DNA from: an uncultured Clostridia bacterium
GTDB taxonomy: Bacteria; Bacillota_A; Clostridia; TANB77; CAG-508
Direction of reading: 5' to 3'
Assembly (NCBI GenBank): GCA_944390995.1
Contig: CALXSA010000053.1
Location: forward strand, 1-6,319
Length of the DNA: 6,319 nucleotides
Shown here: piece by piece, positions 1-5,796 of the stretch
How positions within the stretch are numbered: position 1 is the first letter of the stretch
Layout: each line of letters begins with the position of its first letter
Program-made: the position numbers and the translations under genes
Notes under the pieces: model-generated
Database searches by the model: none
What the model was told of the DNA's origin: nothing
The model's input: the letters and a program-made list of their open reading frames with translations, nothing else

Positions 1-129
1 CATGATTTAATATAGCCACATCAACTGAGATTTATTCAATGTGATTTATTCTTTTTTAATTTTACATTACATGTTTTTAACCCATTTATTTCGGAAAATT
101 TTTAGTAAATTAAATAAGGAATGATGCTA

Positions 130-241
130 ATGACTAAAAAGAAAATTTTATCGCCTAAGGAAGATGAAGGTTGAAGGAGCTGAAATTGAATTTATTGTAA
201 GAGTTACTGGCCTTAGTAAGGAAGAAGTTGAGGCTCTGTAG
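130..241 (+). pseudogene. Remnant of an Rpn/PD-(D/E)XK nuclease-family transposase, large internal deletion
   Basis: The ATG at 130 lies nine bases after an AAGGA ribosome binding site (116-120) and opens MTKKKILSPKEDEG before a TGA at 172-174. The SPKED start is typical of Rpn-family genes (PD-(D/E)XK nuclease transposases). In the next frame, from about 164 to a TAG at 239-241, the sequence reads as the family's usual C-terminal end: GAEIEFIVRVTGLSKEEVEAL resembles the common ending with ITGLSxEEIxxL. About 14 N-terminal and 21-25 C-terminal residues therefore remain of a protein usually near 250-300 residues; the catalytic core is absent and the two ends are out of frame. The junction falls in a GAAG-rich stretch (about 160-177), which fits a deletion between short repeats. 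A terminator-like hairpin follows directly. Recognition of the family is by motif memory, not alignment; that the fragment makes no functional product is an inference. Confidence 0.7.
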
Positions 242-253
242 GCATCAATTATA

Positions 254-277
254 AGTGGTTCGTTGCAACCACTCTTT
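254..277 (+). terminator. Rho-independent terminator after the Rpn remnant
   Basis: A perfect 7-bp stem AGTGGTT/AACCACT (254-260 with 267-273) closes a 6-base loop and is followed by CTTTT. It lies 12 bases after the remnant's stop codon, so it probably ended the original plus-strand gene. The stem is short and the T run is only four bases, so strength is uncertain. Confidence 0.55.
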
Positions 278-280
278 TCA

Positions 281-316
281 TTGTATAGGAAAAATCGCCA
301 GATTTTGACTATACAA
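281..316. repeat. 36-base palindrome with tandem G-A mismatch
   Basis: TTGTATAG (281-288) pairs with CTATACAA (309-316). Two mismatched positions on each side (GA at 289-290 opposite GA at 307-308) separate this from an inner perfect stem AAAATC/GATTTT (291-296 with 301-306) around a GCCA loop. In plus-strand RNA the mismatch is a tandem G-A pair, which usually stacks well, so the whole element can fold as one hairpin. It lies between two terminator-like hairpins and has no T run on either side. It could be a repeat-family unit, a relic of the mobile element whose remnant lies just upstream, or a structured 3' end. Its function is unknown. Confidence 0.6.
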
Positions 317-318
317 CT

Positions 319-343
319 AAAAAGAGCCCCTATAAAGAGGCTC
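319..343 (-). terminator. Rho-independent terminator of the 146-residue membrane-protein gene
   Basis: On the minus strand GAGCCTCT (343-336) pairs with GGGGCTC plus one more base (331-324), giving an 8-bp stem with one G-U pair and a 4-base loop, followed at once by TTTTT (323-319). It begins 7 bases after the stop codon of the gene ending at 350. The GC-rich stem and clean T run make this a good terminator. It may also act weakly on the plus strand, where the stem is followed by AAGTTTTT. Confidence 0.8.
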
Positions 344-349
344 AAGTTT

Positions 350-790
350 TTAGGGAACGTAGACATCTTTTCTAAGCCGTTCCGCCATGTTAATCAAGTC
401 CCGTAGTTCACGCTTTTGGTCGTGGTCCATGCTTTGGCATTGTAACAAATTGTAGCAGTCATACTCAAACTCCTGGCACATTTCTTCCACTTGTTTAGAC
501 AGCTTGTCACTAAGCTCATTTTCGCCTTTCAGCATTGCCTGATAGCGTTTCCTGTGTACTGCCTTAATATCTTCGTACTCATCCTGCATGTCCTCTACTT
601 CTGCTTGGTTTCTTGCAAAAGTTATTGCCTTCCCAAAAATGTTGTAAACAATTATGAGAATGTAGCAAATCATTAGGGCAATTATTTGTCCTGTTGCCAG
701 AAGTCCCAATGCCATGCAAATGGTAAGCACTACCGTTAGGACTACAAAAATCCAAAAAGCAGTCTTTTCAACCAGACATCTCTTTCCCAT
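350..790 (-). CDS. Small membrane protein of unknown function, two N-terminal membrane segments and a charged helical tail
   Basis: I do not recognise this 146-residue protein. The start at 790 is chosen because a perfect AGGAGG (798-803) sits seven bases upstream; the same frame is open to 883, but that extension overlies the promoter and has no ribosome binding site of its own. Two hydrophobic segments (about residues 11-32 and 36-54) are joined by a short Gly-Gln turn, so they probably form a membrane hairpin. Residues 58-142 are hydrophilic, rich in Glu, Lys and Arg, and probably helical or coiled-coil; the fold is a prediction. There are six cysteines (5, 25, 42, 105, 112, 118), three of them clustered in the tail, but no metal-binding pattern that I can name. 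By the positive-inside rule the tail is likely cytoplasmic. Base use differs from the neighbours: bases 361-420 are 27/60 G+C against 18/60 in a sample of the protease gene (3001-3060), and codons such as CGG, GTC and CCC appear. It has its own promoter and terminator, so it is probably transcribed alone. Confidence 0.8.
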   Translation of the reverse strand: MGKRCLVEKTAFWIFVVLTVVLTICMALGLLATGQIIALMICYILIIVYNIFGKAITFARNQAEVEDMQDEYEDIKAVHRKRYQAMLKGENELSDKLSKQVEEMCQEFEYDCYNLLQCQSMDHDQKRELRDLINMAERLRKDVYVP

Positions 791-871
791 AAAGCATCCT
801 CCTAAAATATTAATTTTAAAATATGTGAACTCCAAAGCTGAAAAATGGAGATTGCAAAAAACTATACTATA

Positions 872-900
872 ATTGTAACACAATTTACATAAAAAGGCAA
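872..900 (-). promoter_or_regulatory. Probable sigma-A promoter of the 146-residue membrane-protein gene
   Basis: Minus-strand TTGCCT (900-895) and TACAAT (877-872) are separated by exactly 17 bases. A leader of about 75 bases would run to the AGGAGG at 803-798. The -35 box lies inside the stem of the terminator of the upstream protease gene (891-919), so the two signals share DNA. The assignment rests on similarity to the consensus only. Confidence 0.5.
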
Positions 901-919
901 ATGTGAAATTTGCCTTTTT
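891..919 (-). terminator. Terminator of the surface protease gene (bidirectional hairpin)
   Basis: AAAAAGGCAAAT (891-902) pairs perfectly with ATTTGCCTTTTT (908-919) around the 5-base loop GTGAA. It begins seven bases past the protease stop codon at 927-929. On the minus strand the stem ends in five Ts, as expected of an intrinsic terminator. The A and T tails are symmetric, so it could also stop plus-strand transcription. Confidence 0.85.
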
Positions 920-926
920 ACTCTAA

Positions 927-3900
927 TTACTTATACATATTTTTATATTTTCTATATTTCCAAATTCCTATTCCTGCAATAGCTACAATTGCTATTCCTA
1001 ATGGAATTACACCAGTTTGAGGAAGTATTCCTCCTGCTGTCGTATTATCATTGTTATTATTTATAGTTCCAGCACTTCCGTTTCCATCCGGAGTGTCTAT
1101 ATTAATGTCATCATCTATCACATCGTCTATTGAGCCAACTAATTGATTGTCAAGATAGAATGTAATCTCTGGCTCTGCGGCAGGTTCTAAAGTAGAAACT
1201 TTCGTCTGCTCTAGTTTTGCATCGCCTATGCTTGCTTCTTCCTTAATGTACATATATATTCTATCTGAGTTGTTTAGTTCTTCAAAATTTTCAATATCTC
1301 TTGTATCTACTTCAAAACTTATAGATACACTACCATCAGCTTCTGTAGTCTCTTGTGCGTTTATTCTAGTCCAGTTTTCTATATTTTCCTCATCACCCCT
1401 ATCAGATAAATAGAAATAATATGTATAGTCTGTTTCTTCATTTCCATGTATTATATTCGATAGTTTAAACTGTAGTTCCATGTATGGTTCGTCTGGCAAT
1501 TCGTTGTATATATATACTGTTGCTCCAGTTAGCTCTGTTTTCATATTATCCAAATTTGAAAGCATTGGCTCTGCTGGCTCAGTTACCGTAATTGCTTGCT
1601 CAGCAGTCTTAGTTATATCTCCCTCTGTGTATGAGATTGTTACACTTGTCTGTCCTGCTTGTAAATTATCTCCATTTGTTATAGTATAATCTGTAACCAC
1701 TTTTGTGCTTCCATCGCTATATGTTGCTGTAACCTCCATTCCCAAAGGTGAGAAATTCTGTCCTACCATATATTCCAATTTGTTTGGTTCACGGGTTATT
1801 GCAATACTATCTAAAACTGCATCTTCTGCCTGCTCATTTACTGTAATTGCTTGCTCTGCTGTTTTAGTTATTCCACCTTCTGTGTATGAGATTGTTACAC
1901 TTATTTGTCCTGCTTGCAAATTATCTCCATTTGTTACAGTATATCCAGTTACCACTCTTGTGCTTCCATCACTGTATGTTGCTGTAATTTCCATTCCCTC
2001 AGCCGCAAAACTTTCGCCCTCTGTATATTCTATCCTATCAGGAGCCTTAGTTATTGCAATGTTTTCTAAAGTTACTGGTTCTGCTGGTTCTGTCACTGTA
2101 ATCGCTTGCTCTGCTGTTTTTGTTATACCGCCTTCTGTATACGAAATTGTTACACTTGTCTGTCCTGCTTGCAAATTGTCCCCATTTGTTACAGTATAAT
2201 TACTTACTACCTCTGTACTTGCATCACTGTATGTTGCTGTAACCTCCATTCCAACAGTTGAGAAGTTTTGCCCTACCGTATATTCAACTTGGTCTGGCGC
2301 TTTTGTTATTGCAATACTTTCCAAAATTACTGGTGCGGCTGGTTCAGTCACTGTAATAGACTGCTCCGCTGTTTTTGTTACATCTCCTTCTGTATATGAA
2401 ATTGTTACACTATTTTGACCAACTTGCAAATTGTCTCCGTTTGTTACACTATAGTTAGTTACTACTTTAGTTGTTGAATCACTATACACTGCTGTAACTT
2501 CCATTCCATCAGTCGAGAAATTTTCTCCAACAGTATAATTTAGTTTGTTTGGTGCTTTTGTAATCTCAATTCTGTCTAATGTAGCTGGCTCTTTAACTTC
2601 GCTGGTTAGTGCCTTTACAGAAACATTTGCAGCATTTTCTCCTGTGTTCTCTACATTCCAATCAGACCATTGGCCAGCACTAAAGCCACCTTCATTTGCA
2701 TAATAGCTTTCCCCTAAATTTACCTCAACATTTTCATCCATTCTCTGGTTTTCTGTCATTATTCTTGCTTTCTCTCCACTTGTTGTTTCCATGCTTACAG
2801 CTGCTATAAATGTATCTCCAGTTAAGGCAATTGGTGTTTCTAACTCTATTACATGGTATCCAGGCTCTAATGTAATACTGTCTCCTGACTTTGTTCTAAC
2901 CTCTTGTAATTCTGAGAAATTACCATTATTTGCATTTACATAAACCTTAAAAGTTGCCTCTTGCATTGTGTTTACTGCAATTTTATCAAGTAATTCTTCT
3001 TTGCTTGAATCTCTGCTAAATTTATTTCCAAAATAAACCTTAGACCCACCATTAAATTCAAATGCAATTCTAGAACCTAATGGGTCGTACTGATATATAT
3101 GGTCGTAGTCCTTTGTACCTGTTGCCTTTTGAATTCCCAAAAGCTCAGAATACACATTAGCATCATCATATGAAATGTACATAAAACCATTGTCGCCCAT
3201 TTCTATTACTACTTCGTCATTTTCTATTTTTACCTTGTCTGCGCCGTACACATTAGCAACTACAAGCTGCATATATTCGTCAGTCAAATCATCAACTGAA
3301 TTAATTCCAATTCCTGCAAGTTCTTCCTTATTATCATTATAGAAATCCTGTTTTAATTGAGGCAAGTTCTGCCTTATCTCACTACCCCAAGAATTTTTCA
3401 CAATCCATGCACCATCACTAGAAGGTTTATTTCCCTCTTTAAAGTTGTCCTTACTGTAGTTGTCGTCCCAGCCAATAATCGCAACACCATGGTCTATAGG
3501 ATATTCTTCATTGCTGCTGCAATAAATTGCTCCTGTGCTAGGATTGTACGCATCAGATATAACCTGCGCTCCATGAATAGCAGCATAAATTCCACCATAT
3601 GTTGTAATATGCTGCTTCATCTTTAGCATTAGCGCATCCTTTTCAATATCTGGCATTCTCTCAAACATTACTGTGTCATATAAAGTTGATGTAACCGTTT
3701 TATTTTGTATTGCCGAAATATCTAAGTCGTTCATATTATCCTCAAATGGCATGTCTGCTTCGTTTACAGCTCCCATTCCGTTCGATAAATATGTCTCGGC
3801 ATGTAAGAAATTTCCACCTTCTGCAACTTTTCTTGTAAATCCATATGGGTTTATCTGGCCATTGTTAAAATTCCTAGTTATGCCATACATCATGTGTCTT

Positions 3901-4328
3901 TCAGAGAAATCGTATATCTTGTCCGTATTCCCCGCTCTATAATCTTGCAAAGCTATATTTGTTTCTAGAGCTCCTATTGTCGCATATGCCCAGCAAGAAT
4001 TTGTGCTAGCCTGATTTCGAATAACAACATTATTAGGAATAACGTTTTGCAAACTGTACGCTGTGTCAACTGCACTTCTAACAGATGTTACGCTTCTTAA
4101 AAAGTTCGTTCCCCCAATAAATTTCTCGTTGCCATTTGCATATTCCGCATTATACGTGCTAGGTTCTAAAGTCTTTTCCTTCTCCTCATCGCTTAAATTC
4201 AAGTACGCCTTGTATTCATCTGAATAATCTACAAAACTAAAATCTCCAGCTGCCGCGCTTGCGCCTGTACATAAACATACAAGCAAAATTATTACCGCTA
4301 ATGTTACTATTTTTAAACTCTTTTTCAT
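927..4328 (-). CDS. LPXTG-anchored C1A papain-like cysteine protease with lectin-like domain and four Ig-like (Big_3-type) repeats
   Basis: A 1133-residue secreted, wall-anchored cysteine endopeptidase. Residues 1-25 form a signal peptide: KK, a hydrophobic core, then TGASA as the likely cleavage site. A spacer or propeptide region follows to about residue 95. The papain-like (C1A) domain spans about 100-390, with oxyanion Gln106, nucleophile Cys112 (NSCWAYA), His280 (IDHGVAIIGWDDNY) and Asn312 (IVKNSWG). Besides Cys112 the mature chain has only one other cysteine, Cys270. Residues about 380-577 resemble the lectin-like domain that follows the catalytic domain in clostridial proteases such as Cwp84. 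Four Ig-like repeats, each 85 residues, start at 584, 669, 754 and 839. A stalk (about 924-1100) contains a beta-rich stretch and an Asp/Asn-rich linker. LPQTG (1102-1106), a hydrophobic segment and a basic tail form the sortase signal. The start at 4328 is supported by the signal peptide; the nearest purine-rich site (AAGGGA, about 4341-4346) is rather far upstream. The protease substrate is unknown: wall-protein processing, host protein cleavage or nutrition are all possible. Confidence 0.9.
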   Translation of the reverse strand: MKKSLKIVTLAVIILLVCLCTGASAAAGDFSFVDYSDEYKAYLNLSDEEKEKTLEPSTYNAEYANGNEKFIGGTNFLRSVTSVRSAVDTAYSLQNVIPNNVVIRNQASTNSCWAYATIGALETNIALQDYRAGNTDKIYDFSERHMMYGITRNFNNGQINPYGFTRKVAEGGNFLHAETYLSNGMGAVNEADMPFEDNMNDLDISAIQNKTVTSTLYDTVMFERMPDIEKDALMLKMKQHITTYGGIYAAIHGAQVISDAYNPSTGAIYCSSNEEYPIDHGVAIIGWDDNYSKDNFKEGNKPSSDGAWIVKNSWGSEIRQNLPQLKQDFYNDNKEELAGIGINSVDDLTDEYMQLVVANVYGADKVKIENDEVVIEMGDNGFMYISYDDANVYSELLGIQKATGTKDYDHIYQYDPLGSRIAFEFNGGSKVYFGNKFSRDSSKEELLDKIAVNTMQEATFKVYVNANNGNFSELQEVRTKSGDSITLEPGYHVIELETPIALTGDTFIAAVSMETTSGEKARIMTENQRMDENVEVNLGESYYANEGGFSAGQWSDWNVENTGENAANVSVKALTSEVKEPATLDRIEITKAPNKLNYTVGENFSTDGMEVTAVYSDSTTKVVTNYSVTNGDNLQVGQNSVTISYTEGDVTKTAEQSITVTEPAAPVILESIAITKAPDQVEYTVGQNFSTVGMEVTATYSDASTEVVSNYTVTNGDNLQAGQTSVTISYTEGGITKTAEQAITVTEPAEPVTLENIAITKAPDRIEYTEGESFAAEGMEITATYSDGSTRVVTGYTVTNGDNLQAGQISVTISYTEGGITKTAEQAITVNEQAEDAVLDSIAITREPNKLEYMVGQNFSPLGMEVTATYSDGSTKVVTDYTITNGDNLQAGQTSVTISYTEGDITKTAEQAITVTEPAEPMLSNLDNMKTELTGATVYIYNELPDEPYMELQFKLSNIIHGNEETDYTYYFYLSDRGDEENIENWTRINAQETTEADGSVSISFEVDTRDIENFEELNNSDRIYMYIKEEASIGDAKLEQTKVSTLEPAAEPEITFYLDNQLVGSIDDVIDDDINIDTPDGNGSAGTINNNNDNTTAGGILPQTGVIPLGIAIVAIAGIGIWKYRKYKNMYK
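1560..2579 (-). repeat. Four tandem 255-base repeats encoding 85-residue Ig-like domains
   Basis: Within the surface protease, units begin at 2579, 2324, 2069 and 1814 on the minus strand, each exactly 255 bases. Each unit runs from a Leu-x-x-Ile-x-Ile-Thr-(Lys/Arg) start, through a conserved GMEVTA-YSD core and NGDNLQ-GQ, to SVTISYTEG and KTAEQ-ITV. This matches bacterial Ig-like domains of the Big_3 type. The second half of the unit is nearly invariant in protein sequence; the first half and the linker vary more. Many differences between units are silent. Such repeats typically act as spacers that lift a catalytic or binding domain off the cell wall. Confidence 0.88.
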
Positions 4329-4411
4329 AAGTATATATCATCCCTTCCCTGTGGTCCTACTTGGCCTAATATTATCTGGATAAATTTTCCACAGTTTGTC
4401 TCAAATTAATA

Positions 4412-4440
4412 TACTTATATCATATACTATGCCATGACAA
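4412..4440 (-). promoter_or_regulatory. Possible promoter of the surface protease gene
   Basis: Minus-strand TTGTCA (4440-4435) is followed after 17 bases by TAAGTA (4417-4412), or after 15 bases by TATAAG (4419-4414). The -35 box would lie in one arm of the 17-bp inverted repeat at 4428-4475. The -10 match is weak and the region is AT-rich, so chance similarity is quite possible. A leader of roughly 80 bases would result. Confidence 0.3.
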
Positions 4441-4475
4441 AATTCAAGCTTTTTTTACAATTTTGTCATGGCATA
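4428..4475 (-). terminator. 17-bp inverted repeat between dapF and the protease gene; possible dapF terminator
   Basis: The arm 4428-4444 pairs perfectly with 4459-4475 (core ATGCCATGACAAAATT), leaving a 14-base loop that contains a run of seven Ts on the plus strand. It starts 29 bases past the dapF stop codon. There is no T run after the stem on the minus strand, so it is not a typical intrinsic terminator. It could instead be an operator or repeat element, or an RNA hairpin that protects the dapF transcript end. The inverted repeat is certain; its role is not. Confidence 0.5.
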
Positions 4476-4503
4476 TTTTGGTAGGTGTAGACTTACACCA
4501 TCA

Positions 4504-5340
4504 CTATATCTTTCCTTCATACACGGTTGTGGCAGGCCCCTGCATATAAATATGATTGTCTTTTCCCCATTCAACTTTCAGTTCTCCACCTTTTAAACCA
4601 ACCGTTACACTTTCGTCCGTATAACCGTTTAGGCCAGAAGCAACCATCGCTGCACACGCTCCCGTACCACATGCAAAAGTTTCGCCTACGCCTCTCTCCC
4701 ATACTCTAACTTTAATGTTGTTTTTATCTATAATTTGTACAAACTCAACATTTGTCCTATTAGGAAAGATTGGGTTGTTCTCAACAGCAGAGCCCATCTT
4801 CTCTATATCTATTTTGTCCAAATCTTCCACAAAAGTTATCGCATGAGGGTTGCCCATAGAAACCACAGTAAATCTCATTTTTTCGCCATTTACGTCTAAA
4901 TCCAAATCTTTATTGAACGCTTCGTATATGTTGTATGGTATGTTGTTGTCTTGAAAAATTGGCTCTCCCATATCTACAATTGCCTCATTATACTCGCCAG
5001 GTGTCCCCTCAATCAATTTTACTCTCTTAACCCCAGCTAAAGTTTGAATAGCAATTTTGTCATCCTCATATAGTCCATTATCATGTATAAACTTTGCAGC
5101 ACACCTTATTCCATTTCCGCACATTTCTGCTTCGCTACCATCGCTATTAAAAACGCGCATTTTAAAGTCAGACTTGTCATTATCAGGCTTGTCAATCAAA
5201 ATTAGCCCATCTGCTCCTATTCCGAAATGTCTATCACTTAACTTTTTGGCGAGTTCCGGTATGTTCTTTAAATTATTATCCATACAGTTAATATATATAT
5301 AGTCATTTCCAAGACCTGTCATTTTAGTAAAATGTAGCAT
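4504..5340 (-). CDS. dapF: Diaminopimelate epimerase
   Basis: This cytoplasmic enzyme converts LL-diaminopimelate to meso-diaminopimelate, the precursor of lysine and the cross-linking residue of many peptidoglycans. It is PLP-independent and uses two cysteines as base and acid. At 278 residues it has the normal length of the family. Both active-site cysteines are present: Cys74 in EMCGNGIRC and Cys224 in FACGTGAC. Compared with the well-studied H. influenzae enzyme, the substrate-binding residues also appear kept: Asn12, Asn65, Asn164 (GNPHA), Asn197 (NRTNVEF) and Glu215-Arg216 (WERG). The start at 5340 is chosen because MLHFTKMTGLGNDY is the family's usual beginning and a good ribosome binding site (GAGGTGAT) lies just upstream; the frame stays open to 5388 but that part overlies the probable promoter. 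No other lysine-pathway gene is visible. It lies downstream of a tRNA operon on the same strand and may be partly read through from it. Confidence 0.96.
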   Translation of the reverse strand: MLHFTKMTGLGNDYIYINCMDNNLKNIPELAKKLSDRHFGIGADGLILIDKPDNDKSDFKMRVFNSDGSEAEMCGNGIRCAAKFIHDNGLYEDDKIAIQTLAGVKRVKLIEGTPGEYNEAIVDMGEPIFQDNNIPYNIYEAFNKDLDLDVNGEKMRFTVVSMGNPHAITFVEDLDKIDIEKMGSAVENNPIFPNRTNVEFVQIIDKNNIKVRVWERGVGETFACGTGACAAMVASGLNGYTDESVTVGLKGGELKVEWGKDNHIYMQGPATTVYEGKI

Positions 5341-5358
5341 ATAATCACCTCTACGGCT

Positions 5359-5388
5359 AGTATATGCTACATTTGGAAAATTATACAA
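5359..5388 (-). promoter_or_regulatory. Probable dapF promoter
   Basis: Minus-strand TTGTAT (5388-5383) and TATACT (5364-5359) are separated by 18 bases. Transcription would begin about 12 bases before the dapF ATG, at the edge of the GAGGTGAT ribosome binding site, leaving a very short leader. The -10 box is strong and the -35 box moderate. Confidence 0.5.
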
Positions 5389-5416
5389 TAAATTTTGATT
5401 GTTTTCTTATAAACTC

Positions 5417-5492
5417 TGGTGCCTCGAACGGGAATCGAACCAGTGACACAGGGATTTTCAGTCCCTTGCTCTACCAACTGAGCTATCGAGGC
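5417..5492 (-). tRNA. tRNA-Phe (anticodon GAA)
   Basis: A complete 76-base cloverleaf: acceptor GCCTCGA/TCGAGGC, D arm AGCTCAGTTGGTAGAGC, anticodon stem AGGGA/TCCCT with loop CTGAAAA giving anticodon GAA (plus-strand 5457-5459), T arm with GGTTCGATTCC, discriminator A and an encoded CCA end. It is the last tRNA of a Val-Asp-Phe set, 48 bases after tRNA-Asp. Confidence 0.97.
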
Positions 5493-5540
5493 AAGTATTG
5501 TATTATTTTCTATACTTTTGCATTTTTGCTAATATAAAAA

Positions 5541-5617
5541 TGGCGACCCGGAACGGGCTCGAACCGTCGACCTCTAGCGTGACAGGCTAGCGTTCTAACC
5601 AACTGAACTACCGGGCC
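5541..5617 (-). tRNA. tRNA-Asp (anticodon GTC)
   Basis: A complete 77-base cloverleaf: acceptor GGCCCGG/CCGGGTC with one G-T pair, anticodon stem CTAGC/GCTAG around loop CTGTCAC giving anticodon GTC (plus-strand 5581-5583), T arm with GGTTCGAGCCC, discriminator G as expected for Asp, and an encoded CCA end. It is the middle member of the tRNA operon and lies only seven bases after tRNA-Val. Confidence 0.97.
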
Positions 5618-5624
5618 AAAAAAA

Positions 5625-5700
5625 TGGTGGGCGCAATAGGGCTCGAACCTATGACCTCCTGCTTGTAAGGCAGATGCTCTCCCAGCTGAGCTATGCGCCC
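5625..5700 (-). tRNA. tRNA-Val (anticodon TAC)
   Basis: A complete 76-base cloverleaf: acceptor GGGCGCA/TGCGCCC, D arm AGCTCAGCTGGGAGAGC, anticodon loop CTTACAA giving anticodon TAC, T arm with GGTTCGAGCCC, discriminator A and an encoded CCA end. It is the first gene of the operon, and a near-consensus promoter ends about 19 bases upstream. Confidence 0.97.
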
Positions 5701-5718
5701 GTTTCCTTCGACTTGTTT

Positions 5719-5747
5719 AGTATACTAAATTTTTTAATCTTTGTCAA
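5719..5747 (-). promoter_or_regulatory. Sigma-A promoter of the tRNA-Val-Asp-Phe operon
   Basis: Minus-strand TTGACA (5747-5742, perfect -35) and TATACT (5724-5719) are separated by exactly 17 bases. Transcription would begin about 12 bases before the mature 5' end of tRNA-Val. The A-rich stretch just upstream on this strand (about 5748-5780) could serve as an UP element, as is common for stable-RNA promoters. Confidence 0.85.
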
Positions 5748-5796
5748 TACATTTTTTTAATTTTTTTATTATTTTTTTGCAATTTTTAATTTATAA

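Noticed and set aside
254..343. Short CRISPR-like array, because several palindromes follow one another
   Set aside because: The three hairpins differ in sequence, and there are no equal-length spacers or direct repeats.
148..366. 72-codon minus-strand open frame at the left end
   Set aside because: It runs across the minus-strand terminator (319-343), the 36-base palindrome and the antisense of the Rpn remnant, has no recognisable protein features, and would overlap the end of the better-supported membrane-protein gene.
791..883. Upstream extension of the membrane-protein gene to a Met at 883
   Set aside because: The extra 31 residues overlie the probable promoter and leader, and the perfect AGGAGG at 798-803 points to the ATG at 790.
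1228..2199. Several plus-strand open frames with repeated sequence opposite the protease gene
   Set aside because: They repeat only because the Ig-like units on the other strand repeat; they have no ribosome binding sites and no independent protein features.
3357..3942. Plus-strand open frames opposite the protease catalytic domain
   Set aside because: They are antisense to the catalytic His, Asn and neighbouring conserved motifs, and have no start signals of their own.
4269..4277. Possible lipoprotein signal (LVCLC) in the protease signal peptide
   Set aside because: The residue before each Cys is Val or Leu rather than Gly, Ala or Ser, so it does not fit a lipobox; TGASA just after it is a good signal peptidase I site and the protein already has a sortase anchor.
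5341..5388. Longer dapF start at 5388
   Set aside because: The family begins at MLHFTKMTGLGNDY, the ribosome binding site precedes 5340, and the extra codons cover the candidate promoter.
5417..5700. Possible integration site at the tRNA genes
   Set aside because: No integrase gene and no repeated tRNA 3' end are visible in the window; the tRNA set is followed by a core gene.
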